The notes below the pieces were generated by a model. The model searched no databases, had not been told where the DNA came from, and was given only the letters and a program-made list of their open reading frames with translations. This document shows positions 25,280 through 32,143 of a DNA stretch of 41,998 bases, piece after piece (position 1 is the first letter of the stretch; each line of letters starts with the position of its first letter). Location: NCBI GenBank assembly GCA_003551665.1, contig PUNE01000048.1:1-41998 (forward strand). Reading direction: 5' to 3'. Both the position numbers and the translations under genes were made by a program. The DNA is from Halobacteroidaceae bacterium (GTDB lineage Bacteria; Bacillota; Halanaerobiia; B1SED10-174).

Positions 25280-25363
25280 ATGGTTAAAAGAGATTATTAC
25301 CTGGAAAGCAAAGGAGGTCTGAGGAGGGGTTCTGGTCAACCTGTTCTGGAAAGGCGTTACTAA
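25280..25363 (+). CDS. Small basic peptide, fourth and unrelated in core (27 aa)
   Basis: 27 residues beginning MVKRDYYLESKGG and ending LERRY, with seven Lys/Arg and three Tyr. AAAGGAGTGA (25264-25273) precedes ATG 25280 at good spacing. It does not share the MFDYG core. Its first codons (ATGGTTAAAAGAG) resemble a segment in the spacers between the upstream copies (ATGGTTAAACAGAG), so it may have arisen from spacer sequence. It probably shares the transcript that ends at the hairpin at 25412. Function unknown. Confidence 0.6.
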   Translation: MVKRDYYLESKGGLRRGSGQPVLERRY

Positions 25364-25411
25364 ACCCCACCGCATCCCAAAATGAAAAGTAATAGAATAG
25401 AACATAACTGA

Positions 25412-25452
25412 AAGGCCCTGATCACCGAACAGTGAAGGGCCTTAATTATTTT
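25412..25452 (+). terminator. Terminator of the small-peptide operon (also usable from the minus strand)
   Basis: AAGGCCCT (25412-25419) pairs with AGGGCCTT (25436-25443), with a nested TCAC/GTGA stem, followed by AATTATTTT. The minus-strand transporter gene ends inside the 3' arm, so the hairpin can end both converging transcripts. Confidence 0.85.
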
Positions 25453-26335
25453 CGTTTTGGCTTTCTTCTTTTGAGGTTGCTGCAGCAGGATAAATGGTTA
25501 GTTCTACTGCGGGCCATTTTTCTTTGATTTCTTTTTTTACAAGGCAAATTTCCTCCTGGATTTTTTTTAAGTTTTGGTTTTGGGGGAACTCAATTCCGGC
25601 TTCAACAAAAATTTTGTTTCCCGCTGAGCGGGCTTTTATATTTTTTGTTTTTCCCAGCCTGTTCAGTTCCTCCATGATTTTTACTTTAAATCTCTCTCCT
25701 GGGGACCTGTCCAGAAGCTGGAAAATGCTTTTCCAGGCAATTTTAAACCCGGAGAAAAAGAGAAAAAGGGCTATTATAAGGGAGCCCACTGGATCAACAT
25801 AAACCGACCATTCCCAGCCCAGGCTGATTAAAATCAGAGTGGTTAAAACTACAAGATCAATTAAAGCTTTTGCCCGGTAAAGGCCTCCCTGGGCAGTAAA
25901 AATCGGTGTTGTTTCCGCCCTGTTTAAACCCCGGAATCGGAACCAGAACCACCCATTTACAAGGACCCCTCCTCCTGCTACAACAAAACCGGGAAGGAGC
26001 CACCCTGGAATTTCCGGGGAGATAAAGCTCTGAACCGCGGAAAAAGAAATGAGGGTTGCAGAACCCCCCATGATGATGCCCACAATCAGGCTGACCATGT
26101 CTTCCATTTTTTCTGCTCCAAAATGGAATTTTTCATCTGGTCCCTGCATTACCCTGCGATAGGCAAGCCAGGCCAGGAAAAGACCCAGTAACTCTGTGTT
26201 TCGGCGTAGAAAATCAGCCAGCAAAACAGTGGTCTGGCCGAAATAAAGGGCTACTCCCGTTCCCAGTGGGGCCCAGAGACTGATTAACCATGCGGCACGT
26301 AGGGTTTTTTCCTTTTTGCGGTGGAGTTCCTTCAT
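25442..26335 (-). CDS. Cation diffusion facilitator (CDF)-like membrane protein with altered metal site
   Basis: 297 residues with about six membrane helices in the first 210, then a cytosolic domain (about 215-285) resembling the CDF ferredoxin-like C-terminal domain. CDF proteins export Zn, Mn, Fe or similar divalent ions in exchange for protons. The usual D-x3-D in TM2 and H-x3-D in TM5 are not kept: TM2 reads ADFLRRNTELL and TM5 reads YRAKALIDLV, with Lys in place of His. Transport by the standard mechanism is therefore doubtful. ATG 26335 has GAAGGG upstream on its strand, and the preceding gene stops 2 nt before. Confidence 0.75.
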   Translation of the reverse strand: MKELHRKKEKTLRAAWLISLWAPLGTGVALYFGQTTVLLADFLRRNTELLGLFLAWLAYRRVMQGPDEKFHFGAEKMEDMVSLIVGIIMGGSATLISFSAVQSFISPEIPGWLLPGFVVAGGGVLVNGWFWFRFRGLNRAETTPIFTAQGGLYRAKALIDLVVLTTLILISLGWEWSVYVDPVGSLIIALFLFFSGFKIAWKSIFQLLDRSPGERFKVKIMEELNRLGKTKNIKARSAGNKIFVEAGIEFPQNQNLKKIQEEICLVKKEIKEKWPAVELTIYPAAATSKEESQNENN

Positions 26336-26337
26336 AA

Positions 26338-27081
26338 TTAAAACAACCCTTCAATGAGTTTTAACAGGAAGTAAACGGGGGTGGCAATAAGGGAAACAGA
26401 GAGGGGAACCGTGAGAGTATCAATTCCTTTCCGGGAAGAGGCTTCGACTATAGAAGAGGTAATCCCCGCAACTATGGCAAGGATAATCTGTCCAGGTATA
26501 GGAAGGGGGCCCAGGAAAAACAGGGTTACAAAGACTCCTGTTGCTGCAGCAAGAGCTCCCGCAGTTGTTCCTTCCCGGGTTTTTTTCCCATCGAAAACTT
26601 TTTGTTCCAGTTTGTACCGGCCGATGCTTTTTCCCACAAGGGCTGAAGTTGCATCCCCAAAACCCCAGGCAACAACACCAATAGCAGCTAAAAACCTGTA
26701 TTCTTCACCCATAATTCCCCAGAAAAGGGCTAACAAAACAAAGATTACAATTGCTATGAACCCGATCTGGGAAGGAATTTCTGATTTATCAGAGTAACGT
26801 TTGACTTTGATGACAGGGGGGGCTTTGAACTTTTCCAGGATGGTAACCAGAAGGACGGCAACCCCCAGGATTAAAAGAATGGAAAGGACTGCTGAATACC
26901 AGGTGGAAAAAAAGCTAATTATTATAATTATGGATAAACTGGCAAGCACATGGTAGGCTTTTCGGGTAGGCTCTCTTTTGGCTTCAGGAAGCAGAGAAGA
27001 AAGCAGGGCAATAGGGATGGCAAAGGCAAGATAATACCCCACCAGAAAAGCCAGTGCTATCAGATCTTGTTGGAGATCCAT
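26338..27081 (-). CDS. SEC59/DGK1/VTE5-type polyprenol or phytol kinase-like membrane protein
   Basis: 247 residues with about seven hydrophobic segments. Family marks include RKAYHVLA near residue 40, GFGDATSALVGKSIGRYK (about 139-156) and KKTREGTTAG. Known members use CTP to phosphorylate dolichol, phytol or diacylglycerol; related sequences are annotated as phosphatidate cytidylyltransferase-like. The bacterial substrate is unknown. GGGAGCTG precedes ATG on the minus strand. It is co-directional with the CDF-like gene 2 nt downstream and diverges from the DUF2087 gene. Confidence 0.78.
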   Translation of the reverse strand: MDLQQDLIALAFLVGYYLAFAIPIALLSSLLPEAKREPTRKAYHVLASLSIIIIISFFSTWYSAVLSILLILGVAVLLVTILEKFKAPPVIKVKRYSDKSEIPSQIGFIAIVIFVLLALFWGIMGEEYRFLAAIGVVAWGFGDATSALVGKSIGRYKLEQKVFDGKKTREGTTAGALAAATGVFVTLFFLGPLPIPGQIILAIVAGITSSIVEASSRKGIDTLTVPLSVSLIATPVYFLLKLIEGLF

Positions 27082-27249
27082 TTAATTGTCAGCTCCCTTT
27101 TCTTTAATTATTGGTAATCTTCGGCATATTAAAGTTTTATCCTTCTGGGGGAATTTTGTTTTCCCGGGTAAGGGAAAAAGGATTTTGGAACCAAGATATT
27201 TAAAGTTAGAAAAGCGACAATTTATTTTTCTTAAGAAAAGAGGAAGAAA

Positions 27250-27537
27250 ATGACAAAGGTTCCGGATAATTTGAAAAGGTTTTTTGACAGTGAAGGTCGT
27301 TTGAAAACCTGGCCCGGGAAAAGGGCAAAGAAAAACCAGGTTCTGGAATGGTTTGCAGGTCTTTTTCAGCCAGGGAGGGAATATACTGAAAAGGAGATTA
27401 ATGCAATCCTAAAGGAAAATCATACCTTTGGTGACACGCTTCTCCTCAGGCGGGAGTTGTTTGAGCTGGGTCATCTTAACCGCAAAAAGGATGGTTCTTC
27501 TTACTGGCGGGAAAAGGTGGAGGGACAAAATGGTTGA
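27250..27537 (+). CDS. DUF2087-domain protein
   Basis: 95 residues, essentially a stand-alone DUF2087 domain: LKRFFDSEGRLKTWPGKRAK, then FQPGREYTEKEINAIL, LLRRELFELGHLNRKKDG and SSYWR. In other bacteria this domain is attached to ArsR-type or other transcriptional regulators and has a winged-helix-like pattern, so a nucleic-acid-binding role is plausible but unproven. AGAGGAAG precedes ATG. It overlaps the next gene by 8 nt and starts a chain of four overlapping genes. Confidence 0.88.
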   Translation: MTKVPDNLKRFFDSEGRLKTWPGKRAKKNQVLEWFAGLFQPGREYTEKEINAILKENHTFGDTLLLRRELFELGHLNRKKDGSSYWREKVEGQNG

Positions 27538-28339
27538 AAACGGGGATGAAAAGAAAAGCCTGGAGAGAGGGGTAAATTTTTATTTCTGGGGGGAGCAGTG
27601 TTTATGGAAGCCCTGGATGGGAGAACAGGCCAGAATGGTGGCCAGGGAACTGGAAGTTCCTTTGCAAGAAATTGACCTGGATCCAAAACCTCAGCTGGCC
27701 GAGGAGAAAAGAATCTTTTTCCCGGGAACTGTTGAGATTATGGGCTTCAAAATTCCCTATCCCGGGACAGCAGAACAGATGCTTTTAGCTTTTGAACGAA
27801 AGGGGCCTCTCCCGGGGAATTTAAGGGTTCGGAAACTTCCTGCAGGGGCTCCCGAGAGAATAGAAAAGCTGGGAGAAAACCTGCAACAAACGGCTCGTTT
27901 TTGTGCAGCGGGAGAAAACTCTGAAGCCCGGCAGAAAAAGAAAGATTGGCTGGAGAAAAGAATACCCCCCGGTTTAAAAGCCCCGGGATATGTGGCCTTT
28001 AATGGCCAAAAACCGGTTGGTGTAGTTGAGTTTGTTCAGGGGAAGAAATGTCCATATCCTCTTCCGAAAAAAGGGGAAGATGACCTGTTTATTACCTGTA
28101 TCTATGGATCTTCTGAAGTTGGGATTGATTACCGGGGGTACCTGATTGAATTTCTAGCTCAACAGGCCCGGGCTTTTGGCTATGGTTCTTTGAGCGTAGT
28201 TGCCGGGGAGAAAACCCCCCATCCCAATGGGCCTGTCCAATTATTCCAGGAAAAAGGTTTTGGCTCCATGCTTTTCCTGGAGAGAATTCTTTTGAAAAAA
28301 ACCTGGGAAAATATTTTCTTTATGCAAAGGAAACTATGA
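27530..28339 (+). CDS. GNAT-like acetyltransferase with N-terminal thioredoxin-like extension
   Basis: 269 residues from ATG 27530 (upstream in-frame codons overlap the previous gene). The C-terminal half (about 140-255) looks GNAT-like: GYVAFNGQKPVGVVEF, LFITCIYGSSEVGIDYRG and LFQEKGFGSM. The first 90 residues (FYFWGEQCLWKPWM, then PLQEIDLD and PYPGTAEQML) resemble a thioredoxin-like fold without a CxxC pair; this part is inferred. Substrate unknown. GGTGGAGGGA precedes the start. Its stop overlaps the next start (ATGA). Confidence 0.72.
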   Translation: MVENGDEKKSLERGVNFYFWGEQCLWKPWMGEQARMVARELEVPLQEIDLDPKPQLAEEKRIFFPGTVEIMGFKIPYPGTAEQMLLAFERKGPLPGNLRVRKLPAGAPERIEKLGENLQQTARFCAAGENSEARQKKKDWLEKRIPPGLKAPGYVAFNGQKPVGVVEFVQGKKCPYPLPKKGEDDLFITCIYGSSEVGIDYRGYLIEFLAQQARAFGYGSLSVVAGEKTPHPNGPVQLFQEKGFGSMLFLERILLKKTWENIFFMQRKL

Positions 28340-28932
28340 AAAAGGAGATGATTTCCTTGCTAAAATTCATTTTAAATAAGGATACAGAATTGCGTTTTTT
28401 TGAGCTCCACCATGCCGGAGAACTTTTTGCCCTGACGGAGGAAAATAGAGGATACCTGAGGGAATGGTTGCCCTGGGTTGATAAAAATACGGAGGTTAAA
28501 GATAGCAGAAAATTCATTGAAGCAACACGCAGACAATTTGGGGAAAATAATGGGCTCCACCTAGGAATTTGGCATCAGGGGGAGATTGCGGGAGTAGTTG
28601 GCCAGCATGGCATTGACTGGAACAATCGCTCCACCAGCATTGGGTACTGGCTGGGAGAAAAATACTCGGGGAAAGGCCTGATAACAATGGCCTGTAGGGT
28701 ATTGCTCGATTTTATTTTTGGTGAATTAAAAATGCATAGGGTAGAGATCAGGTGTGCTGTGGAGAATAAAAGAAGCAGGGCAATCCCTGAAAGGCTCGGG
28801 TTTAAAGAAGAAGGGCGGATAAGGGAGGCAGAGCACCTCAAAAATTATTATACTGACCACATTGTTTATGGATTGCTGGCCAGGGACTGGAATAATAGGA
28901 AAAAAGGGAAAGGAGGGGCTGGGATTGGATAG
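28336..28932 (+). CDS. RimJ/RimL-type GNAT N-acetyltransferase
   Basis: 198 residues. The family pattern is clear: LRFFELHHAGELFAL, NRGYLREWLPWVD, GIDWNNRSTSIGYWLGEKYS (acetyl-CoA-binding region), and RSRAIPERLGFKEEGRIREA. It belongs with ribosomal-protein-serine acetyltransferase-like enzymes such as YdaF. ATG 28336 overlaps the previous stop by 4 nt; TTG 28357, placed after AAGGAG, would give a start aligning better with relatives. It overlaps the next gene by 8 nt. Confidence 0.88.
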   Translation: MKKEMISLLKFILNKDTELRFFELHHAGELFALTEENRGYLREWLPWVDKNTEVKDSRKFIEATRRQFGENNGLHLGIWHQGEIAGVVGQHGIDWNNRSTSIGYWLGEKYSGKGLITMACRVLLDFIFGELKMHRVEIRCAVENKRSRAIPERLGFKEEGRIREAEHLKNYYTDHIVYGLLARDWNNRKKGKGGAGIG

Positions 28933-29545
28933 AGAGATTTTTGATAACTGGGCAGAGGATTTCGATGCATCTGTGGAAAAAGAGGAAACCTTTCCCTTTG
29001 CGGGGTATCGAAAGGTTCAGGATATGGTTAAATGGATGGTTAGCATTGAAGAGGGAACAAAGATCCTGGACCTGGGAGTTGGCACGGGACTGGGGGTTGC
29101 GGAACTATACGAGCAGGGGGCAGAAGTTACAGGATTGGACTTTTCTCCGGGGATGCTGGAAAAAGCAAAGGCAAAAATGCCCCGGGCCAGGTTGATTAAC
29201 CATGATTTTTCCAAAAGTTTTCCTCCCTCTGAACTTGCAGGAGAAAAGTTTGATTACATAATAATTTCCTATGCTCTGCACCACCTCCCCGACTGGAAAA
29301 AAGTAGATTTTCTAGGGAATTTGAAAGGGTTTTTAAACCCCGGGGGGCGGATAATTGTAGCCGATATAGCTTTTTCAGATCGTAAAACCATGCAAAAAGC
29401 CAGGAAAATTTCCGGGGAAAGATGGGATCAAAATGAATACTACCCCATAATTGATGATCTAGCTTTCAGCCTGGAACAGCAGGGGTTTTCCCTTACCTTT
29501 TTCCAGGTTTCCTTTTGTGCCGGAATACTGCAGTTAAGACAATAA
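28925..29545 (+). CDS. Class I SAM-dependent methyltransferase (YrrT-like)
   Basis: 206 residues from TTG 28925, following AAAGGAGGGG, giving MDREIFDNWAEDFDASVEKE. Motif I is LDLGVGTGLG. The acidic ribose-binding end of strand 2 is in VTGLDFSPGMLEKAK, and YALHHLPDWKK marks motif IV. The N-terminus and GVGTG form resemble B. subtilis YrrT. The methyl acceptor is unknown. It overlaps the previous gene by 8 nt and is last in the four-gene chain. Confidence 0.86.
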   Translation: MDREIFDNWAEDFDASVEKEETFPFAGYRKVQDMVKWMVSIEEGTKILDLGVGTGLGVAELYEQGAEVTGLDFSPGMLEKAKAKMPRARLINHDFSKSFPPSELAGEKFDYIIISYALHHLPDWKKVDFLGNLKGFLNPGGRIIVADIAFSDRKTMQKARKISGERWDQNEYYPIIDDLAFSLEQQGFSLTFFQVSFCAGILQLRQ

Positions 29546-29566
29546 AAAACCTCCCCCAGGGGGAGG
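29544..29566 (-). terminator. Terminator of the Gfo/Idh/MocA gene (minus strand)
   Basis: A compact hairpin, CCTCCCC/GGGGAGG (29550-29566), is followed on the minus strand by six T residues (29544-29549). It ends the minus-strand gene that stops at 29572 and may also stop plus-strand transcripts weakly. Confidence 0.8.
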
Positions 29567-29571
29567 AACCA

Positions 29572-30531
29572 TTAGATTTCAACTACACAATTGTTTTGCA
29601 GGGCTCGATTACAGGCAAGAGCAATTTTTAGAGATTTTATGGCAGCTTTAATTGATAGATCGGGACAGGAATTGTTGCTCTTTAGCGCCCGGCAGACTTT
29701 TTCAAGGACAACCTGGTTTTCGTTTTCTCCAGTTGGATTAATTTCTTCAATTTTCCCATTTTCATGGTAAATTGTTGTTTGTTCCTTTGGTTCTTCCCCG
29801 AATTCACCAGAGTAGGTGATGGTTCCCTTAGAACACACAATATTATACCCTGTACTGAAGGGATAGCCGTGGGGAACCATGGAAGAACAGTCAACAGTGG
29901 CCATCTGGTCAAAGTAATTCAGTGTTGCCACAACGTGAGCATTTTTGCTATTCCCGATTCCTCTTGCCGTTACCTGGCTGGGCATGCCCAGTAATTCAAC
30001 CAGAAAATCAAAGCTATGGAGAGCAAAATTCAAAAATATTTCTTCGATGCCCACATTTTCCCAGAAGGAGGGAGTCCTGTTGTAGGTTGTAACCGAGCGA
30101 GGTGTTCCCAGTTTTCCTGATCTGATCAGGTCCAGGGCCATTTTGTGGGGAGGAGAATATTTGTAAAAGAGGTTGACAAATAATTTCTGCTTATATTTCC
30201 GGGCAAAGTGTTCCATTTTTTGGGCTTCCTGCAGGGAATAGGTCAGGGGGGTTTCACAAATTACATTCTTCCCATGGGCCAGGGCCTTGATCACATATTC
30301 CAGGTGAATACTTGTTGGAAGGCAGACATCGATTAAATCTATTTCCGGATCTTCAATTAACTCGTTGGGATCAGTTGTTACATCAACGCCAAATTTTTTC
30401 CGTACTTCATCCAGTTTTTCCTGCTTTCGGCCAAAAATTCTTTTTACATTTATGCCCTCAATTTTTTGGTACAACTCGGCATGCACCAGGCCGAAACCTG
30501 TCCCCAGGATACCAACTTTGATGGTCCCCAC
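29572..30531 (-). CDS. Gfo/Idh/MocA-family oxidoreductase
   Basis: 319 residues. The N-terminal Rossmann fold opens VGILGTGFGLVHAEL, and the second domain is typical of NAD(P)-dependent sugar or inositol dehydrogenases. The usual catalytic EKP motif reads ETP here (VICETPLTYS), losing the lysine. The start is unusual: GTG 30531 uses the last G of GGAGG, while ATC at 30522 lies 8 nt beyond it and would give the family-like MKVGILG. It is a single minus-strand gene between plus-strand genes. Substrate unknown. Confidence 0.87.
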   Translation of the reverse strand: MGTIKVGILGTGFGLVHAELYQKIEGINVKRIFGRKQEKLDEVRKKFGVDVTTDPNELIEDPEIDLIDVCLPTSIHLEYVIKALAHGKNVICETPLTYSLQEAQKMEHFARKYKQKLFVNLFYKYSPPHKMALDLIRSGKLGTPRSVTTYNRTPSFWENVGIEEIFLNFALHSFDFLVELLGMPSQVTARGIGNSKNAHVVATLNYFDQMATVDCSSMVPHGYPFSTGYNIVCSKGTITYSGEFGEEPKEQTTIYHENGKIEEINPTGENENQVVLEKVCRALKSNNSCPDLSIKAAIKSLKIALACNRALQNNCVVEI

Positions 30532-30650
30532 CTCCAGAAAATTCGTTCAAACTATTTATTCTTTCGCCTCCCGGGGAAAAAATCCTTCCCCTTCAAACAG
30601 TTATGGATAGGGTGGGGGTTAAGTGATATCATAAGGAGGAGTTGGTTTTT

Positions 30651-31166
30651 ATGGATAGAATTCAAGCGGAGAGGCTTTACCTTTTTCCCTTAAAGCCTCC
30701 TCACTTGCCAATGCGGTTATCCAGCCCCCATCAACTGGAAAAACTTCTAAATCTAAAATTTGCTGAGAGGAAATTACCCCCGCCCTTAAAGGAAGCCTAC
30801 AGGCAAAAAATTGACCTGATCAGGGATAATCCTGAGGATTTTCCCCTATTAACCTACTGGCAGTTTGTACTGGCCCGAGAAGATTTGGTTATCGGAGAAG
30901 CAGGCTTTAAAAACCTCCCTGATTACAGGGGAGAGGTTGAAATAGGGTTTGGCCTGGCAAAAGGGTACCGGGGTCATGGTTATGCTCGAGAAGGGGTTGC
31001 TGCCCTGGCTAATTGGGCTTTTGGAAGAGGTGATATCCGGGCAATTTTGGCTACCACAGCCGGGGAGAATATTCCTTCGCAAAAAGTTTTACGGGCTGTG
31101 GGGTGGGAGCAAACAGGAGAAGATGAAGGGAATTTTTTCTGGCGGTTAGAATCCCCGAAAAAATAA
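30651..31166 (+). CDS. GNAT-family N-acetyltransferase
   Basis: 171 residues from ATG 30651, behind AAGGAGGA. The C-terminal half carries the GNAT acetyl-CoA loop: EVEIGFGLAKGYRGHGYARE, then ALANWAF and SQKVLRAVGWEQTGE. The first 60 residues are more variable. Closest in type to RimJ/RimL-like small-molecule or protein acetyltransferases. The next gene starts 20 nt after the stop, so they are probably co-transcribed. Confidence 0.88.
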   Translation: MDRIQAERLYLFPLKPPHLPMRLSSPHQLEKLLNLKFAERKLPPPLKEAYRQKIDLIRDNPEDFPLLTYWQFVLAREDLVIGEAGFKNLPDYRGEVEIGFGLAKGYRGHGYAREGVAALANWAFGRGDIRAILATTAGENIPSQKVLRAVGWEQTGEDEGNFFWRLESPKK

Positions 31167-31186
31167 TAGCAAATAAGGAGATAGAA

Positions 31187-31852
31187 ATGGATAGAATAGC
31201 CTGGCTTAAAAAAAGGCGAAAAATTGCAGTTCAGAGGTACAACGAGCTTTTTGCTCCCAACTACGAGGAAAACTGGGGTGTTATCAGCAAGACCCACAGT
31301 GTAATGTTTAATAAATTTTTGGAGAACCTCCCTGGCGGCCCTATTCTGGATGCCGCATGTGGAAGTGGGATGTACTGGCCATTACTTTTCCGGGAAGGCA
31401 GGGAGATTGTAGGTCTGGACAGGTCTGTTGCAATGCTGGAAATTGCGAGGGAGAAATTTCCCGAAATTAAAACCTATCAAAGGGACCTGGAAAATATAGA
31501 TTTTTGTAAAAGTTTCTCCGGGGTGGTCTGCATTGATGCCTTAGAAAATTTACCTCCCGAGGAATGGCCAGGTATTTTATCCCGCTTTTTCCGAGCCCTG
31601 ATTCCGGGAGGTGCTCTTTACTTTACAGTAGAGCTACTGGGACAAAAAGAAATAGAGCGAGCATACCAGGAGGGTATTGAACAGGGTTACCCACTGGTCC
31701 GGGGAGAGGTGATATCTGATGGTGGTTATCATTTTTACCCCTCCAGGGAGCAACTGCAAAAATGGCTAAAAGAAAAGAGCTGGAAACTGGAAAATCAGAT
31801 TGAAGGGGATGGGTATCTCCACCTGATTGTCAGCAGGGGAAAGGAGGACTGA
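31187..31852 (+). CDS. Class I SAM-dependent methyltransferase
   Basis: 221 residues. Motif I is ILDAACGSGMYWPLLF, strand 2 ends in VGLDRSVAMLEIA, and VVCIDALENLPPEEWPG is motif IV. The N-terminal helical extension (WLKKRRKIAVQRYNELFAPN) precedes the Rossmann core. Substrate not deducible. AAGGAG precedes ATG. The following small gene begins 3 nt after its stop. Confidence 0.87.
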   Translation: MDRIAWLKKRRKIAVQRYNELFAPNYEENWGVISKTHSVMFNKFLENLPGGPILDAACGSGMYWPLLFREGREIVGLDRSVAMLEIAREKFPEIKTYQRDLENIDFCKSFSGVVCIDALENLPPEEWPGILSRFFRALIPGGALYFTVELLGQKEIERAYQEGIEQGYPLVRGEVISDGGYHFYPSREQLQKWLKEKSWKLENQIEGDGYLHLIVSRGKED

Positions 31853-31855
31853 AAA

Positions 31856-32143
31856 ATGTCAGCTGGAGCAACGGGAGCAACTGCAGCTTATGTAGCAATA
31901 ATGGAAGCCAAGAAAGCAATAGGTCCCATTATTCACATTGAAAATGAGGATTTTTTAAAACTGGTGAATAGGGGAGAGGAACCCCTGGTAGTTTTTAACC
32001 ACGGGGGGGTTTTCAGGAAAGTATATTCCTACCTTTTTAGTATGAAGGGTTTTGTTTTCGTAACCAGGAGCCAGAAAAAATTACCTTTGCCAGGAAAAGC
32101 CCAGGTTATTAAGGCCCAAAAACTGGATCTGCCTAACCTTTAA
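31856..32143 (+). CDS. Conserved small protein of unknown function
   Basis: 95 residues. A Gly/Ala-rich N-terminal helix (MSAGATGATAAYVAIMEAKKA) leads to a compact domain: IIHIENEDFLKLVNRGEEPL, VVFNHGGVF, YLFSMKGFVFVTRS and LPLPGKAQVIKA. The pattern resembles small proteins often annotated only as hypothetical in many bacteria, including Ala-rich N-terminus, 'EPLVV..GGVF' and '..YKGF.F.TKS'. AAAGGAGG lies 7-8 nt before ATG. Its stop overlaps the 3' end of the opposing ABC-F gene by 11 nt. Confidence 0.75.
   Translation: MSAGATGATAAYVAIMEAKKAIGPIIHIENEDFLKLVNRGEEPLVVFNHGGVFRKVYSYLFSMKGFVFVTRSQKKLPLPGKAQVIKAQKLDLPNL

Noticed and set aside
24554-25405. Two long minus-strand ORFs across the small-peptide repeat, with repeated hydrophobic segments
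   Set aside because: They are antisense to the repeated plus-strand ORFs, which have ribosome sites, a promoter and a terminator on the plus strand. The repeats in the minus-strand translation simply mirror the 141-nt DNA repeat.
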